Positions 1 through 10,647 of a DNA stretch of 64,000 nt are shown one piece after another. The position numbers and the translations under genes are program-made. The notes under the pieces are model-generated. The model did no database searches, was not told where the DNA came from, and saw nothing but the letters and a program-made list of their open reading frames with translations. Source of the DNA: Parietichytrium sp. I65-24A (taxonomy: Eukaryota; Sar; Bigyra; Thraustochytrida; Thraustochytriidae); NCBI GenBank assembly GCA_012862575.1, contig BLSF01000034.1, positions 317,712-381,711 of the forward strand. The letters are read 5' to 3'. Each line of letters starts with the position of its first letter. Positions within the stretch are counted from its first letter, which is position 1.

Positions 1-324
1 AATGAGCAGCAAGAAGTCGACCAAGCAAAGGTTGTCACCCCAGCTCCTATCCAGGAGAGTGCCGAGGAGTCCGAGACTGGACAGGGTGCCGAGGACGCCT
101 CTGCGTACTTTTCGAAACAAACTGTTCCAGTACAAGTTAGCTCAAACAAGCCAGTGTCGGGCTTAACGTCACTTAGAAAGAGTGTGCCAGCGTCATTGGC
201 ACCAGAACGCGGTGGCGGCGAGTCAGCCTTGGCGCCCCCGCCCAAGCCTTCTTTGAATCCGAATGCCAAGCAATGGACGCCCAATCCCAATGCAAGAGAA
301 TGGGTTCCACCCTGGCTAAAGTAG
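1..324 (+). CDS. C-terminus of a PAM2-motif protein (5' partial)
   Basis: Reading frame 1 is open from the first base to the TAG at 322-324, giving the last 107 residues of a protein whose start lies outside the window. The visible part is a low-complexity, acidic then Pro-rich tail. It ends in SLNPNAKQWTPNPNAREW followed by VPPWLK and the stop. That string holds two overlapping matches to the PAM2 consensus (L-N-x-x-A-x-x-F/W-x-P). In ataxin-2, LARP4 and related proteins this motif binds the MLLE domain of poly(A)-binding protein. The aromatic is Trp here, as in the LARP4 PAM2w variant, rather than the usual Phe. I infer a cytoplasmic mRNA-associated protein, but the catalytic or RNA-binding part is not visible, so no family can be named. 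Confidence 0.75.
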   Translation, partial: NEQQEVDQAKVVTPAPIQESAEESETGQGAEDASAYFSKQTVPVQVSSNKPVSGLTSLRKSVPASLAPERGGGESALAPPPKPSLNPNAKQWTPNPNAREWVPPWLK

Positions 325-1191
325 AGCTCTAGGATTCATCGTCTTCTAACATATCCATGTACCATGCATGCCCCAAGGTAGTTTGGCCACCGGTAGTACC
401 GAAATAACATAATGAGGGAAAACTCGATAAAGAATTAATTGGCCGGAAAAGTCAGGTTAGGTTTTCTATCTCGTAATTTCTATGTTTTGTCAGCAGAAGA
501 ACTCGACACCATGCGGGTGTTGGGAAAGCGCAAAATTATTTTGAATGCACTTGCTTTGACCTCGCTGAACTTGAGCTGCAGGGCTTGTTCTAGTCTTCTA
601 TTTGTGTGATTGACAGCGATTCACAGTCAATACCCACTCTATAAGAACTGCATCAGTTTACAAACTTTGGTATCACTTGTTGGAATCAAATTGTTACCAT
701 CGTGTTTATAAACAGTGCACTTGCTCCCATTCGGTGTTGATTCAAACTTGCCAAGTATACATAAATCTCCATACCCTCGATACTGACGCCGACACTCCTC
801 CATGTAGTCTCCGCTTCTCTCGTCTTCTTCTCTTTCCCTTTCTCCACTGGGGAAGCGTACAGTCTCCTGCCTAAAGTATAGCTCTCAAGGCTCACATACC
901 CATGTCCATGGACTCCATGGCCATGCAAGTTGTTTTCACTGTAAATTTAAAAAAACTCTTCTCGATGTTTGTTCGCATTGCTCTCTTTGATGGGAGGAAG
1001 GAAAGCAGGGCATTGGAACGCATATGCTTGATTGACTGATCAAGATTGATTAATTTGTGCGTTAAAAAAAAAAGAGTTAAATAATAAAAAATGATTTTCA
1101 CGAACGGTAAGGATAAGTACAGACGGCTCTTCGCCGATTTTTTTTTAAATGTATTCACAAATTTGATGCTTCAGACGATGCATGAGGCGCG
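325..1191. other. Convergent intergenic spacer
   Basis: AT-richer spacer between two convergent genes. Short ORFs here (for example 677-874) have no recognisable composition or domain. I see no RNA gene or mobile element. Confidence 0.5.
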
Positions 1192-2964
1192 TTACGAACG
1201 ACCGTCAAGCCTCGCGAGTAGCACGCGCTTGAAGCGCTCCGAGAAGTCAGCCATCGCTTGCCAGTCGAAGCCGTCCTCGAAAGATTCGCCTGACTTGGCG
1301 GTGCCGAGCCAGTCCAACCCCGCGCAGTCAACCATGTCCTTCAATTCACCGGACTGAATTACTCTGCCAATCTCGTACAGAGTGTGGCCGCGCGAAGCCA
1401 TGGCTTTGAGGAGCTCAGTGCTTACGCAGAGAGAGGTGAGCTCTTCCATCCCTAGCCCGTTCCCGAGCGAGCTGCGCAAAAGCTTCACATCTTGCTTCGC
1501 GTCCAGGTTGCGAATGTACTCTTTGGCATCCGGCAGAAAGGGTTGTTTCGCTTGTGGCCAGTTCATCCATTCAAGAACAATGCATTCCTCGTCGGTGGCA
1601 GTGTCCGAGTCTGAGGTGCGGGACAATTGAGAGATTTTAGGAAGACAGAGCCCGTGGTCGATCGGGACCAGCCGGATCTCGTGTGGCGCCGAGCCACCAC
1701 CACAAAAGCTCTCCGAACGGCGGTTGTAGCGCCTCGTTGGTGCGCTGGAAAACTCCTTGGAGGCCTTTGAGTTGGTGTAACCATCCCTCTCCACGGTTTG
1801 AATCAAGATGTTGCCGCCATGCCGATCCAAGTTGAGGAGCCGAACGTCAAGAATTCCGATGCGCTGAACCGACTCCAGAGGAAACAACGAGCAACCAATG
1901 TCGTCTGCGCTACTGTGGTGAGACACGTATGCCTGCAACGACCCAACCTTGGAGGCTAGCGGGACACAGTTTTGCGACCGATTTGGTGGCGTTGATGCAT
2001 GGCTGCTTCCAGAAGCATTGCACGGCGGAAAGTCCATATCTAAAGACAGCTGTTCGGCAAAGGAAAGCGAGAGGCTCATTGCTCTACTTCCCACGCCACG
2101 CCGAGAGCGTAGCCCATCGGCCATGGTGCCGTGATGGTGTGCAGAGCCTGGAATATCTCTTGGCCGGCTGCTAGACTTGGCTCCTACGTTCTTGGGAGAC
2201 GCTGCACTGACGATGCGATTGAGTACAGGCGCCTCTTCGGGCGCCTTCTTTTGCCAAGAGTCAGAGTAAACTCTCGTCATTGTAGTTGCTGGGACCCCGG
2301 CGAAGGCTTGGTGATCTAGCAAGTAAGCGGCAACCTCGCGGAAGCACCCCTGGCCGTTCGGTACCCCGCTGCGCATGATCTTGAAGACCTGCTCTGCGCA
2401 GCGAGGGCTCCCAGGCTCTTCGTCAGAAGGTTTGAAGACTGCGGCCAGGCCCGCCTCCGACCGGAGGTAATAGCACCCGCCTTCCGAGATGTTCTCCACA
2501 ACGGCGGGGCCCAGCCCCATCTCCAACCCCTTCTTACAGGCGTCAATGAAGCGCAATTCCTTCGTCGGCTTGCCATGCATCGCGAGGTCCAGCACCAGTT
2601 CCAAGGTGTCTTGCAACCTCTCCTCAGGTTCCAGACCGTCTTGATCAGGTAGATCGAAACTCCTCGACCTGGCGAACGTGGAAGGTGGCGGTCTCGGAAG
2701 TTCATCCACGTCAAACATGTCCACCTCCTCCTCCGCAGCTTCGTCATTGTCATTGTCATTACTGCCTTCATGGTGAAACATTCCGCATGCGACATCGTCA
2801 TCTTCGTAATAGTCGCCAGCAGTGCCCGATGAAGAGCTTTTGTGCTCCTCCTCCTCGTCTTCTTCAAACCCAGCCTGTAATTTGCTCTCATCATCTTCAT
2901 CAGACCATTTGCGCCCATCCATGCTGCGTGCCATCGCCCTCATTTCAAGTTTGCACAAAGACAT
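1192..2964 (-). CDS. Gamma-type phosphatidylinositol 4-kinase (PI3/4-kinase-like)
   Basis: Single-exon gene of up to 590 aa; in-frame Met codons at residues 1, 8 and 11 make the exact start uncertain. Residues 1-115 are acidic and disordered. The kinase-like core begins near residue 155: a substitute nucleotide loop (EGGCYYL), the lysine block AVFKPSDEEPGSP near 176, and the family-typical CFREVAAYLLDH with FAGVPATTM. The catalytic segment DVRLLNLDRHGGNIL lies near 378 and the metal-binding VPIDHGLCLP near 435, followed by LEWMNWPQA. This order matches the plant and protist type II-like PI4K gamma family, some of which act as protein kinases rather than lipid kinases. A Ser-rich insert of about 130 residues sits between the N-lobe and the catalytic loop. 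Lipid versus protein substrate cannot be told from sequence. Confidence 0.88.
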   Translation of the reverse strand: MSLCKLEMRAMARSMDGRKWSDEDDESKLQAGFEEDEEEEHKSSSSGTAGDYYEDDDVACGMFHHEGSNDNDNDEAAEEEVDMFDVDELPRPPPSTFARSRSFDLPDQDGLEPEERLQDTLELVLDLAMHGKPTKELRFIDACKKGLEMGLGPAVVENISEGGCYYLRSEAGLAAVFKPSDEEPGSPRCAEQVFKIMRSGVPNGQGCFREVAAYLLDHQAFAGVPATTMTRVYSDSWQKKAPEEAPVLNRIVSAASPKNVGAKSSSRPRDIPGSAHHHGTMADGLRSRRGVGSRAMSLSLSFAEQLSLDMDFPPCNASGSSHASTPPNRSQNCVPLASKVGSLQAYVSHHSSADDIGCSLFPLESVQRIGILDVRLLNLDRHGGNILIQTVERDGYTNSKASKEFSSAPTRRYNRRSESFCGGGSAPHEIRLVPIDHGLCLPKISQLSRTSDSDTATDEECIVLEWMNWPQAKQPFLPDAKEYIRNLDAKQDVKLLRSSLGNGLGMEELTSLCVSTELLKAMASRGHTLYEIGRVIQSGELKDMVDCAGLDWLGTAKSGESFEDGFDWQAMADFSERFKRVLLARLDGRS

Positions 2965-3643
2965 TGATCTCGTCTTCCACTACAACTGCCAATAAACCTT
3001 TCTAAACCCCCGAAGCTTTGCGGTTTTTTATTTCTTCAAACAAGTACGGCGCTCCAGGACATGCAAGCGCATGTAAGCCTGACGCGCAAATGTGTCTGAC
3101 AACTGTGAGCAGCCAGGGCTCGTCTAACAATACGAATCAGTGCCCACTAACTTTTCTCTCCCAAAGCCAATGTCAATGTCCACGTTCGCGAGGCCTCTTA
3201 CGCGGCACTGAATGACTGAATGACTGAATAACTTTCAAATGCAACGGATTCACAACCACGCAGACCTCCTGCAGACTTTCGTTCGCCGTATTCCAGTCGA
3301 ATCTTGAAACTTGTGAACCTCAATCTCACTCCAAGATCTCCACTTTTTTCTTCCCACCTCCACACAGCCACACAGTCACACCACCTCTCCGCGAGCACAC
3401 ACCCACACACCCCCACACCAACGCACTGTCCGCGCGCACCCCCAACTTGTCTCTCTCTCTCCTTCTTTCCTTCTTTCCTTCTCTCTCTCTCTCTCCTTCT
3501 TCCACCGACACTTCCCCTCTCTCTCTCTCTCTCTGTCTGTCTCTGTCTCTCTCGCCCGCGCGCCAGAGAAGGCTCGGCTGCAGCCCAAATGTGCGTACGC
3601 GCGTACTGTGGGGTGTCCTCGCGCCAAGTTTGTGAAGGAGGAG

Positions 3644-3676
<33 letters not shown>

Positions 3677-5778
3677 AGCGGTTCTTCGGAGTGGCGTTTG
3701 GGCTTTGTTCACGGAACTTACGCTGCTAGTAGGACTCTCTCCCGCGGAGAGGAGTAGCTACCGCATTTGTTAGTGTCAAGTAAGGGGCGATGGGAGGGGC
3801 GTAGGGGTGCTAGCGCAGAGGGGTGTGCTCCTCTCCTCTGGGTTCTTCTTTTTGAACTTCCCCTCTGTAGGAAGCTGTGAGGGGACGACCCGCGGTTGTG
3901 AGGGCTGCGAAAGTTGTGAGGGGGGAAAGAACGGCATGCTAAGCTTAAAGGTAGATTAGGGGGGTAAGACGGGCGAGAAAGTATGATGGACTGCACTCAC
4001 AGCACGAGAGGGTGGCCCACTACCCCTCACTCACCCCAAAGTCTAGAGCCCACTTGTGCATCCTCCTGGTACAAGATATAGCACCTGCTACGGGATACCC
4101 TACCGTTTCCACTAGTGTCTGATAGGCTCTCAGTAGTGCAGGGAGAAGATTGCAATCCTAGAGGCCCAAGTGTGGTGACTGCTTCTGTAGCGCTTTCGTA
4201 TACCGCTATGGGTAGGCCTCGAGTAGGAGCTTTGTTTCTATTGATATACATAAGTCCACGACGTAAGGCTCGCGAGAGAAGAAATGTCCTTTGATGAGCC
4301 GTAGCGGAGCTTACTTCTCTCGCTGTTTCACTAGTGAAAACACCTGAGCAAATGTGTGTAATCTTTTCTTTTTGCAGGGTGGTAAGCTTACCGCTATATG
4401 GACACTTAACCTCCCGCGACACTAGCGCTTAGTACCCGATGGTATGTAATATATGAGTATATATGGTAATATATGTTAAGGGTCTGCGTAGCTGAACAGA
4501 CATCATTATGATGTGTAATTTGAGTACTATCGAGAATCAGTATTCACTCATTTTTGTTTTGTTGACAGCGAATGGATCTTCGCTTTGCGCGAAGATGTTG
4601 GTCGATGTTTTGAAGACCAATGCGACGTCGTCGCCCTATCCCTCCTCCAAAATATAACGTTCGGCCTCGCCTCGCCGACTTTGGTGTGCATTTCTGAGTT
4701 CCCACGTTTCTGCAAGTTTCTGCGTTCCTGCGTTTCTGTGTTGTGCACAAAGAGCAAACCAAACGTCATTCACAACTGTTGCTTCCATTTGCCATGTGAA
4801 TGAGTGAATGACTGAGTGAGTGAGTGAGACAATGAGTGAGACAGCTCGACTCTCCGCTTGTCCTGGCAATGGCACTGCCAATGGAGGCGCAGCAAAGGGC
4901 CGAGCTACGCTTGGCTACGAGTGCGGTCGATTCGAAAGAGCGATCGATGATGGAGTATTGATCAGTAGTCCATTCGCGAACGTGTGATCATGCACTATTC
5001 TAAGGGCCTCGACGGCTGGGCACCTTGCTAGCTGAACTTTTGAATACGTTGCTTGCTTTGGACAACAAAGTGGCGCAGCAAGGCAGTTGCAAAGCAGCTG
5101 AGAATTGGTTGGGAACTCCGCTTCTGTGTAGACCATGTCACGACTCCATTATTTTAACACTCTGAAAGGATTCCATCCATGATTGACGGGGAGTCCAATT
5201 CTATTCGCGCGAGCGCAAATTCTACGCAACTTCCAGATGCTCTACAGAGGCTGCATGGTGGTTGATGTTCCAGTAGCGGGCGTGCCAGTCCAGTGCACCT
5301 GCCTTAGAATTATAACTTACAACCTGCAGAGTCGAGCTGGGGAAAATGGTATCGCGACCTGCGAGAGTCCAGATTCCGGCTTGACATCAAAAGGAGCGAA
5401 TCTTTGTGTTTAGAAAGGAGTGCGGCACGTGATCTTGATTCCCTATGATGATTCCAAACTGAAAGTGAGATTTGGAACGCGAGATCCCTTCTGATTTCTG
5501 AATTCTGAATTCTGGTTTTGCAGCCTTGGTCAAGCCAACTCACTCTTCCTTGCGACGCTCCGGCCACCATGCCGACAGCCTGCCGAAATTGGCTAGAGTG
5601 GTTGAGTTGATGAAAAATAATTTGGAAACATTCTTCTGGCTTTCTGGATTATGTTCTGAACAAAATTTCGAGCCGCGGCGCGCAGCCGTAAAACGGTTCT
5701 ATTTGTCAAAATTGATTATTTGCGTTGCTCGACCTCGCACATCTTCTACTGTCTCTCTACCTACTACAGAGTTTGTAG
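2965..5778. other. Long intergenic spacer with pyrimidine tracts
   Basis: A 2.8-kb gap between two minus-strand genes. It contains the CT-rich tract at 3449-3554, GA-rich sequence at 3635-3675, and an AT-rich patch near 4440-4480. The longest ORF (4027-4422, minus) has no domain-like composition and I do not call it. The sequence from 3720 to 4430 is fairly GC-balanced and could hold a non-coding transcript, but nothing identifies one. Confidence 0.45.
3449..3554. repeat. CT/TTCC microsatellite tract
   Basis: Runs of CT, TTCC and TCTG units. On the sense strand of the minus-strand PI4K gene this is a GA-rich tract about 0.5 kb upstream of its start. Confidence 0.85.
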
Positions 5779-8700
5779 CTATAAATTGTCAATGGCGTCC
5801 TCATCTGGAGCACCATTCTTCGTAGGACTATGAGGCGCTTGCCCTCGCGGCCGCTGATTAATAACGTCTTGGATTGGAATCTGGAAATTGAGCTGATTAC
5901 CTGTCCCGTAGGTCGGCCGACGACGGCGCCTGCTCGGACTGCTATTTCGCGAGCCTTCTGGCAGCCCCCCTGGTTGAAATCTGGAGCTCGTGTTGTTGCC
6001 CGTTGATGCACCAGCTCCGCTGTTGGAACTATTTCCTGAGCTAGTGCGACGTTGAAATCGGGGGTTAGAACTTGCTTGGGGGCTGCCTCCGTTTGAAAGA
6101 TTTCCTCCGCCCTCACCATTGGCGCCACCATTCGAAAAAACGGCTAGCGGACCAGGTGTCTTTGGGGACTCCAGGCGCGAACTTTTACCAGTAAGAAAAC
6201 CAGAGTTCAAGAGACCCCTGGGCGAAGAAGCTTGGCGCATGGAGGAGCCCCAGCGCTGCAGTTCGAAGACTGGCCGACTGGTCTCCGTGTCCACGTGGGT
6301 GTATTCCCGGATTGCCCCGACATTTCGAATGATGCCCAGATCCATCAGCTCCTGGATAGTGTTTTTGTGGTTTTGAACTAAAAAGTCCTCGTACAAAGTC
6401 TCCTCCAGGCTTCGCTCCTTGAACAGTAAATATCTCCTGCTCGGAATTCCAAGAACTTTTGCAGCCTTGGAGTTGTCCACGTATTCAGAGACCGTGTCCT
6501 CTTTAACGTTTCTAAAGACCAAGAACGCGTCCAAGAAGATCGCAAGCACAATACTGAGGATGTACAGATTGACGATGAGATTGAATGACAAAAAGTACGC
6601 CACCGACAAAGCCCACCAACCCCAATTATAGTCCACGCTCAGCGAACAAAGATATAAGACAGAGTTCCACTGCTCACCGGTCATCAGTTGGAAGACGGTG
6701 ATGAACGCGTGCGGGAAGTCCTTAAAGTCCGGCTCAACCCCACTTGGATGGTTGGTGTACTTGTTTTTGGAAAAGATATCCATTCCGAAGATTGTGAACC
6801 CGTACATGATCGTAAGCAGCAAGATAAGAATCGTAGCAAGGATGCGCTTCAGCTTGGAGCACACGAAAACGATGCCCCAAAGTGTAGGGATCAGCCTCAA
6901 CACACGGTAAATGTTGCATATCATCGCAATCTGCAGTGCGCTGAGGAACCCATTCACCCCGGAGGTGAGGTACAGCACGAACAGCAGCGCCTCTAGTGTA
7001 AGCAGTATTGCACGTCCCGCGAACAGGCGCCCAGACTTCAAGCTGCTCCGAATCGGGCCGCTCAAAGCAAGAATTATTGTTTCAATAAAAACAAACGAGA
7101 TATAGACACCAATAACGACCAGAATAATACTCAGGTCAATAATCCGAAAGAGCATAAGGAATCCGAGCATGAGCACCGTGAACCAATTTCCCAGACGCTG
7201 GAACCATATCGACTGCTTGATATTTTGAAATGGGCGGCGCGCAATTGTACAACCACATATTGACACATACGGAGAAATCTCCTCCTCAGCCTTCAGTTTG
7301 ATTTTCAGTTTGATGCTATCCACGATCTGAAAAAACTCTAATAGATCAATTGTCCCGTTTTCATCTTCGTCGAGAAGCTTCATGATGATTCGCGCGTCGC
7401 TCTTTGATGAAAAGGAGTGCAGCAGCTGGCTGACAATGTCTTCCGTCAGGAAATATTTGTCATCTACGTCCAAAATCTCGAATGCGGCCACGAGAGCTTT
7501 ACGCTCGGCAATTTTCCCCGCCATTAACCTTTCGCGTTGGCGCTTCTGAAGCGGCTCGTACACTAATGGGACCGCAATGCTTTGCAAGAACATGATCGTA
7601 ACAATCACAAAACTGACCCAGTAAATTGTTGACACAAACGGCATGTACTCATATGCCGGCCAAAGCAAATCCGGAAAGCTTTCTAATGTTGTCAAGACAT
7701 AGAGGTTCAGTCCAAGCCACGGAAAAGTGTCAATTCTATACATGTTCTCAGAGGAAGATGTGCTATTTCCCCAGAATCCGATCCTGTTCTCATTGTAGAG
7801 TTCCGGGTCAAAAATCACCACGCCGAGAAGCCCGTAAATACTGATTACAAAACAGTAGGTTGCAATCACGCCGAAGAAATTTTTGAATGTTGCGCACAAA
7901 TCTCCAAAAACGTTTCGCACACTCCTGCTGAGAAAAATGACCATCGACCAGCGTAAGTAGCGATCTAACCTGAAAGCTTCCCGGTACGCGATCGCCACGA
8001 TAATGTTGACGAGATTTCCAAGACAGATGAGCATGCGCAGGTGAAAGATCCAGCTCCGCAGCGACCTTGGCTCACGGAGCGTTGCCCAGGAACGGATAAT
8101 TTGTAATTCGCGCATCCCATACGTGTAAAATGTGAGCAGACCATCGAAGATGAAAACGAGGGTGAAGAAGAAGTCCAGGCCCAGGGCAACCGAATAAGAA
8201 GGAAACTCGGCGACGTAGGCTTTGGTCATGCCGATCGTGGACACAGGCTCTAGAAACGGCAAAAGAATCATCTGTATTGCCAGCAAAAGGTATAGCGTCA
8301 GCTTCCATACCCGTGAATGCTTGAGTCGATACACAGTCAGAGGCAATCCTCGAACCCGGTGAAGCTTTGGTTCGCGGTTCTCAATGGCATCAATGAGCCA
8401 AAGCTCTGCGAGTTCGAGACGCCTCTCGTGGGTCAGTTCGCCAAGATCAGTAGCGCGACGATTTTTCTCGCCAGTGCTAAATCGTTTGGCAAAGCGGCGT
8501 CCCATTGCCCGTAACTTTCCATTCCGATATGAATAAGCTTCCCCTGTGGGGATATAGTGCGGATTGGTTATTTTACTCTTTTGCCAAAATCGGACGTCGC
8601 TCAGGCTCTCAGGCTCCTCCTTCGAATCGTCGGGATCCCGAAGCATCCCCATGTTGCTCATACCAAACCGAGGCAGTTCGATCCTGGACAACGCAGTCTG

Positions 8701-10647
8701 TAGGTTGAGACGCGGCTTTGGAGAAGGCTCCTCCTCGTCGGTTTGTATCCGAAGCTCCATCGCCGGAGTAGACTGAAAGGAGACTCGGCGGTTCAACACA
8801 GACAGCCGCTTAACTGATTCGCTTGGCCCATTTGGCGACATTCCTTCCACGGAAGAATGTGCGCGTGCAGGAAGACGTCGGATATCGGGACGCCATTCGG
8901 GTGATTTCACTTTTGGCTCCAGCTTGTTGCTAAGCACATATTCCGTAAATTTGTCCGCCTCCTCATCTTCAGTCTCTGGTCTGGCCATTTCTTTGTCATC
9001 GTCAGAAAGTTTAGCACCAGCTATATCCTTCGTATTTACCCGAAGGCTTATGGCTCCAAGTTCGATTTCCGTATCCGAAAGAGTGTGCCGCAGCCCCTCT
9101 GCTTTTTCCTCTCCTTCCTCAAATGAGTCGCCGCTGCTTTCGCGAATCGTAAACGCACTTGACCTTCGAAGCTTGGAAGAGCCGCTGTCCTCCGACCTCA
9201 ACTTTTGATCATAGGCGGCATCTTCCTCCGCTATAGCCTCGCTGATAGGACGAAATCCGCTCATTTTGCCGTTTCGAGCTGCACTGCCGCTCACTCCGTC
9301 TTTATCACCATGACGACCATTGTGACTTTCATCTACGCGCAGCAATGCATTCAGCAAATACTCGTGGTTGGTACTTAGCGAATTGTTCACAAGAATTTTC
9401 GGCTCGGTCTGAAGCGATTCACTTTGCGGTCTGAGCTCCGCAGAAGAGGATGCAGAAGAAGAAGCCAACTTTGCTAACATCGGAGTTCCTTCTGCCTGAG
9501 CTCTTGAATGTACGGCAGCGGCAGCTTTGGCATCCTTGTGAGACCTGTGATGTCCATTGCTAGCATGATCGGGAGCTGAAACGCCCCTCTCTTCTTCGGC
9601 GCGTGCGCTTGCTTTCATTCTGTTCAATTGCGCTTGCATGACTGCAGCTGGTCGGTAATTGATTAGGATGGCCACAAGAGGTGACATAGCAAACCCCAAA
9701 TTAAATATTTTGGTGAAGAAGTCCAAAAAGAACAATGACTCGGGAATTGGATTCCGGACATCCTGTGCCTCCACAAGGTATTGAATATTAATGACCAGCA
9801 ACCCTACCATGTCCATGGCTAGAAAGAGCAAAAGAACCCAAATCATGCTCCGAATATACATTAAGGTCGCCTCCGAGGCCCTTGGGCTAACGTAATTCCG
9901 CGGGAGAGAGTGTAAGAGAACCGACATCCTCAAGCTTGTTACGGTGAACAAGCAGATCTGCACACCAACTTCCAGCGAGTAATAAACTTGTGGCAGAATT
10001 GTATTGAGCAATGCGTCTTTGCTCAGACCAAACTGCATGAGCATGTAAGCCGGAAACTGCAGCAGAGAATATACGGCATAGATTTTAAACTCCCAACTTG
10101 AGGTTGAGGGCTGTGGCACGATGTTGCGCAGGGCATAGTTCAAAGCTGCAATGAGCAAAAATAGCGCATTCGACCGAACCATGCAGCCAATATTGAAGAG
10201 GGTGTTGGCAGCTGGGACCAAGACGTCTCTGTTGTATGAAGAAATGAATTGCGAGCCTGCTCTCGGGACAATGCCATCGAGGCAGCTCGAGGCGACCAAA
10301 TGTGTGCAATTAAACACCACCGAGCCGGCCTCCGGCTCTTCGCACGATTCCACGCAAGTGTCTATGTACCCCTCGTCGTACTTGGCAAAGGTCGAAATCG
10401 AATCGGACGTGATCACCAACGCAAGTGCCACCAGCAGCAGCAGGCATATAATCGCCTTGAAGTTATACTCCCTCACCCGCGACCACCTCAGGTCGCCGCA
10501 TGCCGTTCCCACCACGAAGCAATAGAAGAACACCAGGCAGAAGATCAGCGCATTCATCAGCACGCTGTCAATGTAGCTGTACGGCGACAGGTGCGTCATT
10601 TTCGCGCTCGCCTTAAACACCTCTTTCCTTCTTTCCTTCCTCAACAA
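5779..10647 (-). CDS. Two-repeat cation channel (TPC-like) with EF-hand linker and N-terminal multi-TM module
   Basis: Single open frame of 1622 aa, about twice the length of canonical two-pore channels. Residues 28-330 carry about seven hydrophobic segments (near 29-48, 64-81, 145-170, 188-205, 219-243, 265-288, 306-330) with a Cys-bearing loop at 98-122. Residues 340-740 are a Ser/Glu-rich disordered linker. Transmembrane repeat I starts near 775; its pore stretch LTTLESFPDLLWPAYEYM resembles the TPC filter (N-x-P-D-V-x-x-P-A-Y). Two EF-hands follow at about 1055-1100: a degenerate ILDVDDKYFLTED and a good DEDENGTIDLLEF. Repeat II has Arg residues in S4 (IYRVLRLIP) and a Ca-channel-like pore FQLMTGEQWN near 1319. 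The last 180 residues are Ser/Gly/Asn-rich. I infer a Ca2+-regulated, voltage-dependent cation channel of an internal or plasma membrane. The N-terminal module is not part of known TPCs. Confidence 0.88.
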   Translation of the reverse strand: MLRKERRKEVFKASAKMTHLSPYSYIDSVLMNALIFCLVFFYCFVVGTACGDLRWSRVREYNFKAIICLLLLVALALVITSDSISTFAKYDEGYIDTCVESCEEPEAGSVVFNCTHLVASSCLDGIVPRAGSQFISSYNRDVLVPAANTLFNIGCMVRSNALFLLIAALNYALRNIVPQPSTSSWEFKIYAVYSLLQFPAYMLMQFGLSKDALLNTILPQVYYSLEVGVQICLFTVTSLRMSVLLHSLPRNYVSPRASEATLMYIRSMIWVLLLFLAMDMVGLLVINIQYLVEAQDVRNPIPESLFFLDFFTKIFNLGFAMSPLVAILINYRPAAVMQAQLNRMKASARAEEERGVSAPDHASNGHHRSHKDAKAAAAVHSRAQAEGTPMLAKLASSSASSSAELRPQSESLQTEPKILVNNSLSTNHEYLLNALLRVDESHNGRHGDKDGVSGSAARNGKMSGFRPISEAIAEEDAAYDQKLRSEDSGSSKLRRSSAFTIRESSGDSFEEGEEKAEGLRHTLSDTEIELGAISLRVNTKDIAGAKLSDDDKEMARPETEDEEADKFTEYVLSNKLEPKVKSPEWRPDIRRLPARAHSSVEGMSPNGPSESVKRLSVLNRRVSFQSTPAMELRIQTDEEEPSPKPRLNLQTALSRIELPRFGMSNMGMLRDPDDSKEEPESLSDVRFWQKSKITNPHYIPTGEAYSYRNGKLRAMGRRFAKRFSTGEKNRRATDLGELTHERRLELAELWLIDAIENREPKLHRVRGLPLTVYRLKHSRVWKLTLYLLLAIQMILLPFLEPVSTIGMTKAYVAEFPSYSVALGLDFFFTLVFIFDGLLTFYTYGMRELQIIRSWATLREPRSLRSWIFHLRMLICLGNLVNIIVAIAYREAFRLDRYLRWSMVIFLSRSVRNVFGDLCATFKNFFGVIATYCFVISIYGLLGVVIFDPELYNENRIGFWGNSTSSSENMYRIDTFPWLGLNLYVLTTLESFPDLLWPAYEYMPFVSTIYWVSFVIVTIMFLQSIAVPLVYEPLQKRQRERLMAGKIAERKALVAAFEILDVDDKYFLTEDIVSQLLHSFSSKSDARIIMKLLDEDENGTIDLLEFFQIVDSIKLKIKLKAEEEISPYVSICGCTIARRPFQNIKQSIWFQRLGNWFTVLMLGFLMLFRIIDLSIILVVIGVYISFVFIETIILALSGPIRSSLKSGRLFAGRAILLTLEALLFVLYLTSGVNGFLSALQIAMICNIYRVLRLIPTLWGIVFVCSKLKRILATILILLLTIMYGFTIFGMDIFSKNKYTNHPSGVEPDFKDFPHAFITVFQLMTGEQWNSVLYLCSLSVDYNWGWWALSVAYFLSFNLIVNLYILSIVLAIFLDAFLVFRNVKEDTVSEYVDNSKAAKVLGIPSRRYLLFKERSLEETLYEDFLVQNHKNTIQELMDLGIIRNVGAIREYTHVDTETSRPVFELQRWGSSMRQASSPRGLLNSGFLTGKSSRLESPKTPGPLAVFSNGGANGEGGGNLSNGGSPQASSNPRFQRRTSSGNSSNSGAGASTGNNTSSRFQPGGLPEGSRNSSPSRRRRRPTYGTGNQLNFQIPIQDVINQRPRGQAPHSPTKNGAPDEDAIDNL

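Noticed and set aside
2316-2918. 200-aa minus-strand ORF inside the PI4-kinase gene
   Set aside because: Frame shadow of the kinase; Arg/Trp/Met-rich composition typical of an out-of-frame translation.
3326-3712. 128-aa ORF upstream of the PI4-kinase
   Set aside because: Encoded almost entirely by CT/GA microsatellite (Arg-Glu runs and Phe runs); not protein-like.
4027-4422. 131-aa minus-strand ORF in the spacer
   Set aside because: No recognisable motif and no clear leader or splice context; could be chance.
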